This document shows positions 25,407 through 33,837 of a stretch of 64,000 nucleotides of DNA, in pieces. The DNA is from Burkholderia cepacia (GTDB taxonomy: Bacteria; Pseudomonadota; Gammaproteobacteria; Burkholderiales; Burkholderiaceae), in the NCBI RefSeq assembly GCF_029962485.1, contig NZ_CP073637.1, forward strand, positions 1,674,001-1,738,000, read 5' to 3'. The notes under the pieces were generated by a model. It worked only from the letters and a program-made list of their open reading frames with translations. It made no database searches and was not told the DNA's origin. Each line of letters opens with the position of its first letter. The stretch's first letter is position 1. The position numbers and the translations under genes are program-made.

Positions 25407-25439
25407 GCCTGCTCGCGTCATGCGTGAGCAGGCTTTTTT
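25407..25439 (+). terminator. Orphan intrinsic terminator
   Basis: GCCTGCTC / GAGCAGGC (8-bp stem) followed by TTTTTT. The nearest upstream gene ends about 200 bp before. Confidence 0.8.
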
Positions 25440-25538
25440 CGTTTACGGCGCTGCATCGAGGACTGATTGGCGGAATGGAACAGGGACTTGGCGCGAGCCG
25501 ACAAAGCGCGACAGTCTTACGTTGGTGTAATGTATCGT

Positions 25539-25609
25539 CTTCCTCGTGCCCTCATGCTTTGCAGGGCCGTTCGATCCCGACGACCCATGAAGGCGCCGGG
25601 ATTTTTTTT
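25539..25609 (+). ncRNA. Candidate small RNA 3' region, copy 1
   Basis: CTTCCTCGTGCC at 25539-25550 leads into a small stem (GCCCT 25548-25552 / AGGGC 25563-25567), then a terminator stem ATCCCG (25574-25579) / CGGGAT (25597-25602) with a T run. The same order of elements occurs at 28293-28390. No promoter was fixed, so the 5' end is unknown. Confidence 0.35.
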
Positions 25610-25725
25610 GCGTACGCGCTGATGGCGCCGCGCCGTGCCACCGAGCATTGCATTCCGCAAAGCGCGGTATATTTTGCGACGAGACATACCGTTCGAGAGA
25701 ACACGCTACGAGGAGTCGCCGACCC

Positions 25726-26241
25726 ATGCCGGACATCCGGACCACGCTGCGCGCCGCGACGACGCACGACGCGTCCCTCATCGCCCGCCTGCATACGCTG
25801 AGCTGGCAGACCGCATACAGCCATATCCTTCCGGCCGCCTATCTGTCCGATGAGGTACCGGCCGAGCACGCGATCCGGTGGCGCAAGTATCTCGATCGCA
25901 ACGAGGACGAGTGGGGCCTGGTGCTGATCGCCGAATGGGACGGCGAGCCCGTCGGCTTCGTCAGTGCGGAACGCCCCGTCGATCCGGCGCTCGGTGTGCT
26001 GCTCGATTGCCTGCATGTCCATCCTTCGCATCACGGCAGCGGGACGGGCAAGCGCATGATCGAAGCCGTACGCGCGTGGGCGCGGTCGATCGGCGCAGGC
26101 AAGGTCCACCTGCAGGTGCTGGACGGCAACGTGCGTGCGATCGGCTTCTACGAGCACAACGGCTGGCAATTGGCCGGTATTGAAACAAGCCGCATTGGCT
26201 CGACGGAAGTCACCGATCGGATTTACGCGATACAGGCTTGA
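25726..26241 (+). CDS. GNAT-family N-acetyltransferase
   Basis: 171 aa single GNAT domain. The acetyl-CoA site is HPSHHGSGTGKRMIEAV (variant of Q/RxxGxG/A; here the Arg/Gln position is His-His-Gly-Ser-Gly), followed by VHLQVLDGNVRAIGFYEHNGWQ, the usual beta5/helix ending. The N-terminus RAATTHDASLIARLHTLSWQTAY is typical of the family. ATG 25726 follows GAGGAG. The acceptor substrate is unknown; neighbours give no clue. Confidence 0.88.
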   Translation: MPDIRTTLRAATTHDASLIARLHTLSWQTAYSHILPAAYLSDEVPAEHAIRWRKYLDRNEDEWGLVLIAEWDGEPVGFVSAERPVDPALGVLLDCLHVHPSHHGSGTGKRMIEAVRAWARSIGAGKVHLQVLDGNVRAIGFYEHNGWQLAGIETSRIGSTEVTDRIYAIQA

Positions 26242-26283
26242 AGCCTTGCCGGCATCGGGGCGAAAGCCGGGCGCACTTCGCCG

Positions 26284-26748
26284 TTACTCGCCGCAATATC
26301 GAATCAGCAAATCAGCTTCTGTCTCGTGGATCTCGACGGGCAGGGTGGTTGCGCCTGCGTAGGCAAGATAGCGCGCACGATGCTGGCCGTTGCGAAACGA
26401 CGCGACGCCGATTTTCGACAGGCCGGGAATGCCGAACAGCGTTCGCGTTCTGGTCTCGCGAAACGTAATGAACGGCATGTCGGGAATCCTGTCCTGATCC
26501 GGATCGAGGAATTCGCGAATACCCGCGGCTTTTCCAGGAGCCCAGTACTGAACTGACGGCAGCACATAGTCCGTGGTGTCGCGGTCGGCGCAGGCCAGCA
26601 ATTTCTTCAGGTCGATCGTCACGACCCGATGTCGCGAGTCGTCGGACGAGAACACCCGCTTGAGGTGCGTATAGGCATACGGGGCATGCCCGGGGAGCTG
26701 GATAATCCAGACATCTACGCCGCTCTGTTGTGCGTGGGCGAGTGTCAT
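26284..26748 (-). CDS. Plasmid fertility inhibition factor-like protein
   Basis: 154 aa, start ATG 26748 after AGAGGAAA. The C-terminal FRNGQHRARYLAYAGATTLPVEIHE is a ParB/sulfiredoxin-fold signature (NGxHRxRYL), and the whole protein resembles PifA/FiwA/Osa-type fertility inhibition factors, which block the transfer of other conjugative elements. Also typical are VVTIDLKKLLACADR and WAPGKAAGIREFLDPD. The family assignment is from memory of such sequences. If correct, this is a chromosomal anti-conjugation gene close to an integrated element. Confidence 0.65.
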   Translation of the reverse strand: MTLAHAQQSGVDVWIIQLPGHAPYAYTHLKRVFSSDDSRHRVVTIDLKKLLACADRDTTDYVLPSVQYWAPGKAAGIREFLDPDQDRIPDMPFITFRETRTRTLFGIPGLSKIGVASFRNGQHRARYLAYAGATTLPVEIHETEADLLIRYCGE

Positions 26749-27061
26749 TATTTCCTCTTCTGGCGCAATCGGTCTCTTTGGTTTGAGTTTAGCAGCGCGA
26801 TCGCGGCCGCGGAGCAGATCGATACCCGGAATAGAAAAATGGAGCGAGTCGCCGCGTAGCAGGAGGTGCAGAGAAAACAGGCGGCAAAGTAGAGGCAGTC
26901 ATGCTTCGGCGGTCGATATCGACAGATTGCGAGAATATCGCGATACTGCCAGCCGAAATGACGCGCTGTGCAATAGTCATGCAAGATTCACGCAGTGGCG
27001 CGAAACGCGGCACGCGCAGGTCATCATAAGAACGGAGAGGGCGGAGTGACGGGAGCAAACC
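26749..27061. other. Intergenic region between divergent genes
   Basis: 313 bp between the minus-strand fertility-factor-like gene and the plus-strand gene at 27062. Short open frames here are not protein-like. No clear promoter or repeat was found. Confidence 0.4.
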
Positions 27062-27472
27062 ATGTCGTCGCAACTTGAGATCGAGTATCTCGATTTCCGT
27101 TTCACCGCGACGCTCGAAATCAGGGCGTCCGGCCGGACAGCCGTGGTCGACTGGCAACTCGAATCCGACGCGCGAAGCAAGACGCTCGCGTGGATCGTGT
27201 TCGATCGCTTTCTCGCGCGGAACGACTTCGCCGATGAAGAGGATGCGCGTGCCAATATCGTCGACTGGCTGGAGCGGCTTGCTGACCCGCGGTCCGGCGC
27301 ATCTGCCGAGATCGCGAAGGCTGGTGCGGTGGCTTCCGGAGCGGCGGCTGCCGGGGGCGTGTCGACAGACGCATCGGCTACCGAAATCGTCGGCGAAACC
27401 GTCATTGAAATCGTCAGCGATCTGGACTGGATCGACATGGTTGTCGACTGGTTTTCCAGCGGTTCGCCTTGA
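27062..27472 (+). CDS. Hypothetical protein
   Basis: 136 aa. The N-terminal half is beta-rich and acidic (LEIEYLDFRFTATLEIRASGRTAVVDWQ); it then has a helical section, an Ala/Gly-rich linker (AGAVASGAAAAGG) and an acidic amphipathic end (ETVIEIVSDLDWIDMVVDWF). No signal peptide. No family recognised. Confidence 0.65.
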   Translation: MSSQLEIEYLDFRFTATLEIRASGRTAVVDWQLESDARSKTLAWIVFDRFLARNDFADEEDARANIVDWLERLADPRSGASAEIAKAGAVASGAAAAGGVSTDASATEIVGETVIEIVSDLDWIDMVVDWFSSGSP

Positions 27473-28111
27473 TGGCGAAACCGGATTGTCGCGATTCTGG
27501 TGTGATTCCGGTTATTACGCTCGTGAAATGAGGTTTTCCAAAAAATCAGGCGCAAGAAAATGCAGCCGAAATCTCGGCGCTTGAAAAAATAGAATAACGC
27601 TGCTTTGACAATATGCGTGACTTCCCGGAAACTGCCCAGATTCCGAGGACGTCCGCTTGTACTAAATAAAAAAGTAGAACGCCAGACATGAAAAGAAGAA
27701 CACCACTGACGGCTGGCAGCGACCAATATCCCTGCCGACATGGCAGGCCGCACCGCCGTGCCGTTCAATGACGGCAGAAATATTCCTGCATCTTCGACAC
27801 GTTCGAGTATCGCGGCGCCGTATTGGCGTCGTCTTGCCGGCAATCGATCGAGGTATCGCGATGCGGACTCGTCGCGCGGGGTGGAAGGATTGCGGGCAGA
27901 TTCCATTTCGCACTTCACCGCACCGTTATGACCGACTGCCGACCGTGCGATGGCGATCGGGGTGATTGCGCCAACACCCATCCTCGTCGGAGTGCTCGCG
28001 TCGACCGCGGCTCTCGCGCCCGGCCAGTGAGGCTGTTGGCCGTCGCCGCATTGTCACCGAAGGGTGAGTTGCCGCACAGACCATCGCGTCACCCTCGATC
28101 ACAATTTGGCC

Positions 28112-28177
28112 GGTTGACCGTTCTTCCCCGGCCCGGTCAACCATTTCCCCGCTCGCTCGCGCAGGAGCGGGGGCTTT
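28112..28177 (+). ncRNA. Candidate small RNA 3' region with tandem hairpins
   Basis: GGTTGACC (28112-28119) pairs with GGTCAACC (28135-28142); the next stem CCCCGCTC (28147-28154) / GAGCGGGG (28165-28172) runs into a T stretch. No gene ends nearby. Transcript start unknown. Confidence 0.4.
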
Positions 28178-28292
28178 TTGCCCGTCCGACGCCGGGAGGT
28201 TGCGTCGGCGGAACCGGACAGGCGTTCGGCAGGCTGCGCGACGGCACCCACTGCGCGCCCTGGCAACCGTTCGCCTGATCCGCACGAATCAC

Positions 28293-28390
28293 TTTCCTCG
28301 TGCCTGAGCGAACCCTCAGGCCCATCGCCGGTTTCGGCCGGCGATGCCTTGATCCCGGCGGCGCGTCACAACGCTGCCGGGATGTTTTTT
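28293..28390 (+). ncRNA. Candidate small RNA 3' region, copy 2
   Basis: TTTCCTCGTGCC (28293-28304), then stems GCCTGAG (28302-28308) / CTCAGGC (28315-28321), CATCGCCG (28323-28330) / CGGCGATG (28339-28346), and terminator ATCCCGGC (28352-28359) / GCCGGGAT (28376-28383) with six T. Same order and flanks as 25539-25609 with one extra hairpin. Confidence 0.4.
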
Positions 28391-28439
28391 GCGCCAGACG
28401 CATTGCGTCACGACGTGCGCAGCAGTCACGCCGATCTAT

Positions 28440-29183
28440 TTAGCCAGCCTGTTCGACGCTGGTTTCCCATCCGTCGTATTCCCCGCCGAGCGAACGCACT
28501 TCGCGATTGATCGCGATCGTGTGGCGTGTGATGTCGGCCAGCGCCATCGTGCCTTCGTGCGAAAACCGTACGGCCGACTTGCCGTCTTCGGTCGGCGCGA
28601 CCGATTCGACCGGATAGCCTTTCGCTTCGGCCCAGTCCGCGAACTGGTGCGCGTCGCTCGGGTCCGGGAAGTACGCCCAGTGCATCACGCGCCGGCTCAC
28701 GTCGCTGGCGTCGCCTTTCTCCCGCAACGCGTCCAGCACGCGCATGTCGCGCATCATCTGCCAGTCGTCGTCGGTCGGGTAAAGGGTCTGCCAGTACGCT
28801 TCCTTGTCCTGATCGTCCTGATGCGCGTACTGAAGCGCGTAGGCCGTTTGTTCGGCCAGCGCGTCGACGATCTCGGCCGCGGCCGTTTCGTCGAACGGCA
28901 CGTAGAACAGGAAATCCCGGTTGCCGTCCACGGTGATACGGCCGACCTGCACGCCGCCTTTCGCGGTGATCGTCGCATCCAGCAGATCCTCGATCTTCGC
29001 GAGATCGGCGAATTCGTCGCCGGCCGGCAGGCCGTCGGGCGTCGGATGCGCGAACGGCACGCGCACGGTGAGCAGCGACGTACGCGGATCGCCTTCGGCG
29101 ATTTCCGCGAAGCTGTGGTTGAAGCTGATGAAAGCCTGATGGTCGCCCATTCTGGCAGGGAAGGTTCCCCAGGCGTCGGTCAT
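28440..29183 (-). CDS. DUF695 and RraB-like domain fusion protein
   Basis: 247 aa from ATG 29183. The N-terminal half (WGTFPARMGDHQAFISFNHSF, then RTSLLTVRVPFAHPTPDGLP, NRDFLFYVPFDE) is of DUF695 type. The C-terminal half (DDWQMMRDMRVLDALREKGD, SRRVMHWAYFPD, ADWAEAKGYPVE, TIAINREVRSLGGEYDGWET) matches RraB (RNase E inhibitor fold). RraB alone binds RNase E and alters mRNA decay in E. coli; fusions with DUF695 are seen in several proteobacteria. Cytosolic. Whether it binds RNase E here is not known. Confidence 0.8.
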   Translation of the reverse strand: MTDAWGTFPARMGDHQAFISFNHSFAEIAEGDPRTSLLTVRVPFAHPTPDGLPAGDEFADLAKIEDLLDATITAKGGVQVGRITVDGNRDFLFYVPFDETAAAEIVDALAEQTAYALQYAHQDDQDKEAYWQTLYPTDDDWQMMRDMRVLDALREKGDASDVSRRVMHWAYFPDPSDAHQFADWAEAKGYPVESVAPTEDGKSAVRFSHEGTMALADITRHTIAINREVRSLGGEYDGWETSVEQAG

Positions 29184-29367
29184 GTGTTTCTCCCGTACAC
29201 GATTGTCTGTTGACGGTTGTAAAGCGTCCCAATGTATCATCGAAAATCGCGATGGCAGGGCAAGCGCGCATCATTGCGGCCGCGCCGGAAACGCAGGCGA
29301 GATCCGCGGCCGCCCGTGACTCGCCGCAGGTGTGCGACGGGCCGCAAGAAATTCGAAGGAGATTCCG

Positions 29368-29676
29368 ATGTCGATGTTTGCGGTGAATGGTGTTCGAATC
29401 GATCTGCTCACCGCGCGCGTGACGCACGTGCGCTGGGCGGCCGTGAATCCGGCCGACCGTTCGTGGGCGGCGACGCCGAGCGAGGCGCCGGTGGCCGACG
29501 TGGCGCGCGCGCTTGCGTCCGGCAGCGATGTCCGCGCGATCTTCTCGGCATCGGACGACACCGCGATCGGGCCCAGGCTGAAACGCGTGCGGTATCGCGA
29601 TGCGTCGGAAGGCATCGAACTCGACATCGATGCAACGAGCGAGTCGCGCACGTTGCACGATCTTCCGCAAATCTGA
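29368..29676 (+). CDS. Hypothetical protein (DUF3892-like size)
   Basis: 102 aa, ATG 29368 after GAAGGAGA. The pattern VNGVRIDLLTARVTHVRWAAV, then VADVARALASGSDVRAIFSA and ESRTLHDLPQI suggests a small alpha/beta domain. It resembles short DUF3892-type proteins in length and start, but I am not certain. No neighbours suggest a role. Confidence 0.6.
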   Translation: MSMFAVNGVRIDLLTARVTHVRWAAVNPADRSWAATPSEAPVADVARALASGSDVRAIFSASDDTAIGPRLKRVRYRDASEGIELDIDATSESRTLHDLPQI

Positions 29677-29881
29677 CCGGAACGGTCTGCGTCGGCATTC
29701 GCGTGCGCTTCTGAATCGACTGCGGTGCCCGGCTGGACGGCCGTTCGCACAACGCCGATCGCGAGGCGTAGTATCGGGTCATCACCATACTGCATGCCGG
29801 TTGCGCCAGAACGGTCTGGAGGGGCATGCGATGTGCGGCGAGCCGGTATCCGAATCGAATCGCGCAAACGCGTACGAGATC

Positions 29882-30121
29882 ATGTCCAGGCCTGTCATCG
29901 CTCCGTTGGCATTCGCACTTTGTCTGGCGCTCGCTGCCTGCCAGACCGCGCCCGAGACGCCGCTTCCGCAGCCGTCGCCCGAGACCGCATCGGCAGCCGT
30001 GTCGGCATCGTCGCCGGCCGAGCCGATTCGCGGCATGGGCATGGCGCCGCATCTGGCAGGGCAAAGTCACTGGGCCGTCGGTCAGTGCACGACCAACGGC
30101 ACCGTCAAGGTGTGCAATTAA
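29882..30121 (+). CDS. Small putative lipoprotein
   Basis: 79 aa from ATG 29882. The signal peptide MSRPVIAPLAFALCLALAAC ends in lipobox LAAC, with Cys20 as the lipid site. Mature part is Pro/Ser/Ala-rich and ends with a short Cys-containing segment (WAVGQCTTNGTVKVCN), where two Cys could form a disulfide. An earlier ATG at 29831 would add 17 residues. Function unknown. Confidence 0.7.
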   Translation: MSRPVIAPLAFALCLALAACQTAPETPLPQPSPETASAAVSASSPAEPIRGMGMAPHLAGQSHWAVGQCTTNGTVKVCN

Positions 30122-30228
30122 TTGACTGGATCCGACGGCGCGGCACTTGTTCCGCGTGAACGAGATCGGAACCTTGACCGGGCACCCGCGCCGATGGGCC
30201 GGTTGCCGTCGACGCGAGCAAGCGAGCA

Positions 30229-30768
30229 ATGAACGAGGAACCCGCAACAAACGATTCCGGCTTGCCTGTCGATCCCGCCGAGGGAACCGTCATCGGCCAG
30301 TTGCCGATGACGCTGGCGGTCGACGGCCGGAGCCTGAAAAGAAGGGCGCTGGTGTGTGCGGTGCTTGCCGTGGCGAGCCTGTGCGGTTATGCGGCCGATC
30401 CGACGCTCTGGCCCGTGGCGGCGCTGGCCGCGACGCTGGTGCTGGCCAGCGCGGCCTTCTTCATCTCGTCGCGGCGCAAGATGGCGCTGCATATCGACGA
30501 AACGGGCTTCAGGCTGATCGGGGCCGCACGTGAAAAGCCCGTCACGCCATGGCGCGACGTTACCGAATTCAGGATCATCAGCGTGGCCGGGAATCGTTAC
30601 ATCGGCTACCAGTTCTCGCCGCATTCGTCGCGGACCAAGGTGCCGGGTGGCGTGATGCTGCCGATCGCCCGATTTGTCGAGCTTCCGCTCGACGCGGTGG
30701 CCGGGTTGCTGGAGGCATGCCGCCGTCAGTTCGGCACGTCGGTCGATCGGGCCGACCGAATGGAGTGA
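30229..30768 (+). CDS. Hypothetical membrane protein with PH-like cytosolic part
   Basis: 179 aa. Two adjacent membrane helices (about 40-56 and 60-80) follow a 38-residue N-terminus. The remainder (MALHIDETGFRLIGAAREKPVTPWRDVTEFRIISVAGNRYIGYQF) looks like a small beta-barrel of the bacterial PH type (STM3941-like). No enzymatic motif. Expressed alone by context. Confidence 0.65.
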   Translation: MNEEPATNDSGLPVDPAEGTVIGQLPMTLAVDGRSLKRRALVCAVLAVASLCGYAADPTLWPVAALAATLVLASAAFFISSRRKMALHIDETGFRLIGAAREKPVTPWRDVTEFRIISVAGNRYIGYQFSPHSSRTKVPGGVMLPIARFVELPLDAVAGLLEACRRQFGTSVDRADRME

Positions 30769-30933
30769 CGCCGCCCGATTCGGGCGCCCGCGCGATTCGC
30801 GACTCAAGAAAACAAAAAAATGTGTGCCGTCGTGTCGAATTCCGTTGAGGTCGTCCGTCGTAGCATCGGAGGCGTGCGCATTGCGCGTCCGTCCCGATTT
30901 TCGATACGACAACCGACTGAAGGAGCGACCCCC

Positions 30934-31407
30934 ATGTCTACATCCGTCAAACCGATCCCGGAAGGGATGCGCACGCTGACGCCGCACCTGATCTGCGCCG
31001 GCGCGACAGCCGCCATCGACTTCTACAAGCGCGCATTCAATGCAATCGAACAGTTTCGCCTGGCGATGCCTGACGGCCGGCTCGCGCACGCGTGCCTCAT
31101 GATTGGCGATTCGACGCTGATGCTGGTGGATGAAATGCCCGAACACGGCGCACTCGGGCCGAAGGCGCTGAAAGGCACGTCGGTCTGCCTGCACCTGTAT
31201 GTACCCGATACCGATGCCGCGATCGCGAAGGCCGTCGCGGCCGGCGCGACGGTCACGATGCCGGCTGCCGACATGTTCTGGGGCGATCGCTATGGCCAGG
31301 TCGAGGATCCGTTCGGCCATCGCTGGTCGCTCGCGACGCATCAACGCGACCTGACGCCCGAGCAGATCGCGGAGGCCATGGCCAGCGCGCCGCCGTGCGG
31401 GAGCTGA
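30934..31407 (+). CDS. VOC-family (PhnB/glyoxalase-like) protein
   Basis: 157 aa. Starts with LTPHLICAGATAAIDFYKRAFNA, the typical PhnB-like VOC opening, with a second half-repeat VCLHLYVPDTDAAIAKAVAAGA and the ending WGDRYGQVEDPFGHRWSLATH. Metal ligands of glyoxalase-like proteins are expected at His and Glu in these strands. ATG 30934 follows AAGGAGCGA. Members are often of unknown substrate; sometimes resistance-type or dioxygenase-like. Confidence 0.85.
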   Translation: MSTSVKPIPEGMRTLTPHLICAGATAAIDFYKRAFNAIEQFRLAMPDGRLAHACLMIGDSTLMLVDEMPEHGALGPKALKGTSVCLHLYVPDTDAAIAKAVAAGATVTMPAADMFWGDRYGQVEDPFGHRWSLATHQRDLTPEQIAEAMASAPPCGS

Positions 31408-31470
31408 TGCAACCGCGCAACCGCGGCTGAAAGGGGCGGCGGCAAGCGCTCGCCCCCGGTTTGCCCGCGC

Positions 31471-32442
31471 TTACGCGCCAGTCGTCTTGCCGCGCTGCTT
31501 GTCCTCGTACATCAGGTGATCGGCCGAGGCGAGCAGGTCGGCCACGGCCGGATGGCGCGCGGGATCGTACGCGACGTGCCCGACGCTGAACCGGATGGCG
31601 TAGCCGCGCGCGTCGGCCGCGTTGCGCAACGCGAGCGCCTGCGTCACGCGTTCGACCGGCTCGACGACGTCGGCCGGATCGGTGGCGCTCAGCAGCACGA
31701 CGAATTCATCGCCGCCGAGCCGGGCGATCACGTCGCTGTCGCGCAGTGCGCCGGTCAGCGTCTCGGCGAATGTCTTGAGCGCACGATCGCCTTCGGCATG
31801 ACCGAAGCGGTCGTTGACCGCCTTGAAATCGTTCAGGTCGAAGAACAGCAGCACCGCGTGACGGCCGAGGCGATCGCACAGACTCAGCACGTGGCGGGCG
31901 AGGATCTCGAAGCCGCGCCGGTTCGTCAGTTGCGTGAGCTCATCGGTGGTCGCGAAATGCAGTGCGGCGATCTCGCGTTCGGTCATGTGGGCGAGATCGC
32001 CGAGCAGTGCGAGTTCTTCGGGTTCGAGCGAACGCGGCCGCGTGTCGATCAGGCACAGCGTGCCGATGGGTGCACCGTTCGGTGCCGCGAGCGGCCGGCC
32101 GGCGTAGAAGCGAATGCCTGGTGTGCCGGTCACGAGCGGGTTGTCGTGGAAGCGGTTGTCGTTCAGCGCGTCCTGGATGACCATCGTATTGCCCGCGAGC
32201 AGCGCGTGCGCGCAGAACGATACGTCGCGCGACGTCTGCGTGGCGTCGAGGCCCGCATGGCTCTTGAACCACTGGCGATGCTCGTCGACGAGGCTGACGA
32301 GCGCGATCGGTACGTCGAACAGCCGGCGCGCGAGACGCGTCAGGCGGTCGAATCGCTCTTCGGGCGGCGTGTCGAGGATCGAGAGCGAATGAAGCGTGTC
32401 GAGTCGGGCTGCCTCGTCGGCCGGTTTCGGTGCGATTTGCAT
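31471..32442 (-). CDS. GAF-GGDEF diguanylate cyclase
   Basis: 323 aa. An N-terminal GAF domain (about 25-160, LDTPPEERFDRLTRLARRLFDVPIALVSLVD) is followed by a GGDEF domain with intact GGDEF at 243-247 and the inhibitory I-site RDSD at 234-237, five residues upstream. It should make c-di-GMP from two GTP with product feedback. No signal peptide or membrane helix, so cytosolic; the GAF domain probably senses a small ligand or redox state. ATG 32442 is preferred over an earlier in-frame codon. Confidence 0.92.
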   Translation of the reverse strand: MQIAPKPADEAARLDTLHSLSILDTPPEERFDRLTRLARRLFDVPIALVSLVDEHRQWFKSHAGLDATQTSRDVSFCAHALLAGNTMVIQDALNDNRFHDNPLVTGTPGIRFYAGRPLAAPNGAPIGTLCLIDTRPRSLEPEELALLGDLAHMTEREIAALHFATTDELTQLTNRRGFEILARHVLSLCDRLGRHAVLLFFDLNDFKAVNDRFGHAEGDRALKTFAETLTGALRDSDVIARLGGDEFVVLLSATDPADVVEPVERVTQALALRNAADARGYAIRFSVGHVAYDPARHPAVADLLASADHLMYEDKQRGKTTGA

Positions 32443-32706
32443 GGGCCTGGTCTCTTGTCCCGGCTGCAACGCCGGTCACGGGATCGTATGCAGGACAGTA
32501 TCGCGCATTCTTCGGCGCATCGCCAACTTGCCAGTCCGGCGGCGGGCATTTCTGGCGTCGTCCCGATCGATGCAGATGCGGTGAGAAGCAGGTGTCATGA
32601 GTCTGCATTGCATCACGATGCAGAATCGTCTGCGCGACGTCTCAAGGTGCTCGGCACAATGCCGTAAATAGGGCGAGTCCAATCGTTCATCGCATCCCAC
32701 CGCACC
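32443..32706. other. Intergenic region upstream of the cyclase gene
   Basis: 264 bp with no credible gene; regulatory region for the minus-strand cyclase gene. No repeat stands out. Confidence 0.35.
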
Positions 32707-32922
32707 ATGGTTCGAATTCTGTACGCGGGCTATCTCGCGTTTGCGCTGTATCTGCTTTACCCGATGGTTGAGAACACACTGGCGTTCAGCACGGATTGCG
32801 TGCGCAATGCGCTGCCTGGTTTGTCGACGTCTTCGGCAAGCAGCGTGGACGGGCGCGCGAACCGCTGTGCGCCGACCGCGCAGGCCGGTGCCGCCACCGG
32901 GAGGATGCCCGAAATCCATTGA
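32707..32922 (+). CDS. Small hypothetical membrane protein
   Basis: 71 aa. N-terminal hydrophobic segment (ILYAGYLAFALYLLYPMVENTLAF) that could be a membrane anchor or uncleaved signal, then a Ser/Ala-rich tail. Third positions are mostly G/C, consistent with coding, but the ribosome site is poor and no family is recognised. May be spurious. Confidence 0.4.
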   Translation: MVRILYAGYLAFALYLLYPMVENTLAFSTDCVRNALPGLSTSSASSVDGRANRCAPTAQAGAATGRMPEIH

Positions 32923-33073
32923 GTACGGCAGCCGTCGCGCATGTCGTGCGATGCGTGACGCGGCGTACTGGCCATTCGGCCGAATTGAACATCGCACCAT
33001 GCTCGCCGATCATCTGCATCACGACGGTTCGAACGCGAGGTGTCGAGAAACGGCGCCAGGCGCGCGGCGTGCG

Positions 33074-33697
33074 TCAGTAGCTGGAGCGGTACGGCGTGCC
33101 CTGATCGAAGCGGCTTTGCCAGTGCGTGAGATAGCGTGACGCGAGTTGCGGATTGTTCCAGACCACGACGACGTTTTCCGAGTTGCGGCTGGCCGCCGAC
33201 GCGCTGTAGTTGAACGAACCCGTTTCGACGTGCTCGGCGTCGATCACGAGGTACTTGTCGTGATGGATCGCATAGGCGTCGATCGTGCGTGTCGGGATGC
33301 CGGCATTGACGAGCAGGTTCAGCGCCTGCTTGCTGCTCTTGGCACGGTTGCCCTTGTCGTCGACGACCACCGCGACATTGACGCCGCGTCGCTTCGCATC
33401 GAGTAGTGCGCGCGTGACGGGCGGCGATGTGAACGAATACGCGGCAACCCGGATCGAGCTGCGGGCGGCGCCGATCGCTTTCAGCACGAGTGCCTCGGCG
33501 CCGCCGTCGGGCGAGAATGCCGATTCGACGACTTGTGTCGCGGGTGCTTCGTGAGTGGGCGCAGGCAGCCATCGTGACACGAGGTCGATCGCCTGCTGGA
33601 GCAGCGATTCACTTTGTGTCTTGCCGAAGGCGGCGAATGGGGTGGCGAGCAGGGAAGCGGCGAGACAGGCAGCGGCGAGGCGATTGCGCGACAACAT
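33074..33697 (-). CDS. Secreted PLD-family nuclease (Nuc-like, single HKD)
   Basis: 207 aa from ATG 33697. A signal peptide (MLSRNRLAAACLAASLLATP..FG) is followed by one phospholipase D domain with a full HKD motif: His146-x-Lys148-x4-Asp153 and GSFN at 160-163. Single-HKD proteins such as Nuc act as dimers and cleave DNA or phosphodiesters. SSIRVAAYSFTSPPVTRALLDAKRRGVNVAVVVDDK is the typical first half. Periplasmic or secreted by the signal peptide. It is preceded (minus strand) by no operon partner. Confidence 0.88.
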   Translation of the reverse strand: MLSRNRLAAACLAASLLATPFAAFGKTQSESLLQQAIDLVSRWLPAPTHEAPATQVVESAFSPDGGAEALVLKAIGAARSSIRVAAYSFTSPPVTRALLDAKRRGVNVAVVVDDKGNRAKSSKQALNLLVNAGIPTRTIDAYAIHHDKYLVIDAEHVETGSFNYSASAASRNSENVVVVWNNPQLASRYLTHWQSRFDQGTPYRSSY

Positions 33698-33837
33698 CGT
33701 GGACAGCGAAAAATTTCGAGACAGCGGGCCGTGAGTGTAACGCAGACGTAGCGGCGCGGTCACGCGAGTATCGCGACGCGATTGCCCGCGCGATGTTCAC
33801 TCGTGGCAGAGGCGATGACGCAACGTTGCATCGAGCG

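Larger units (their letters stand above)
25202..25725. other. Intergenic region with two orphan terminators
   Basis: 524 bp without a credible gene. Two intrinsic terminators (25407-25439 and 25574-25609) occur here with no coding sequence ending just before them, which suggests short non-coding transcripts. Confidence 0.5.
27473..28439. other. Long non-coding region with hairpins
   Basis: 967 bp without a convincing gene. The first part is lower in GC. The last 330 bp hold two terminator clusters (28112-28177 and 28302-28390). Short frames here have poor codon bias and no ribosome sites. Confidence 0.5.

Noticed and set aside
27662..27913. Minus-strand frame with a hydrophobic end
   Set aside because: Composition is Arg/Cys-rich, with no ribosome site; the hydrophobic end comes from an A/T run.
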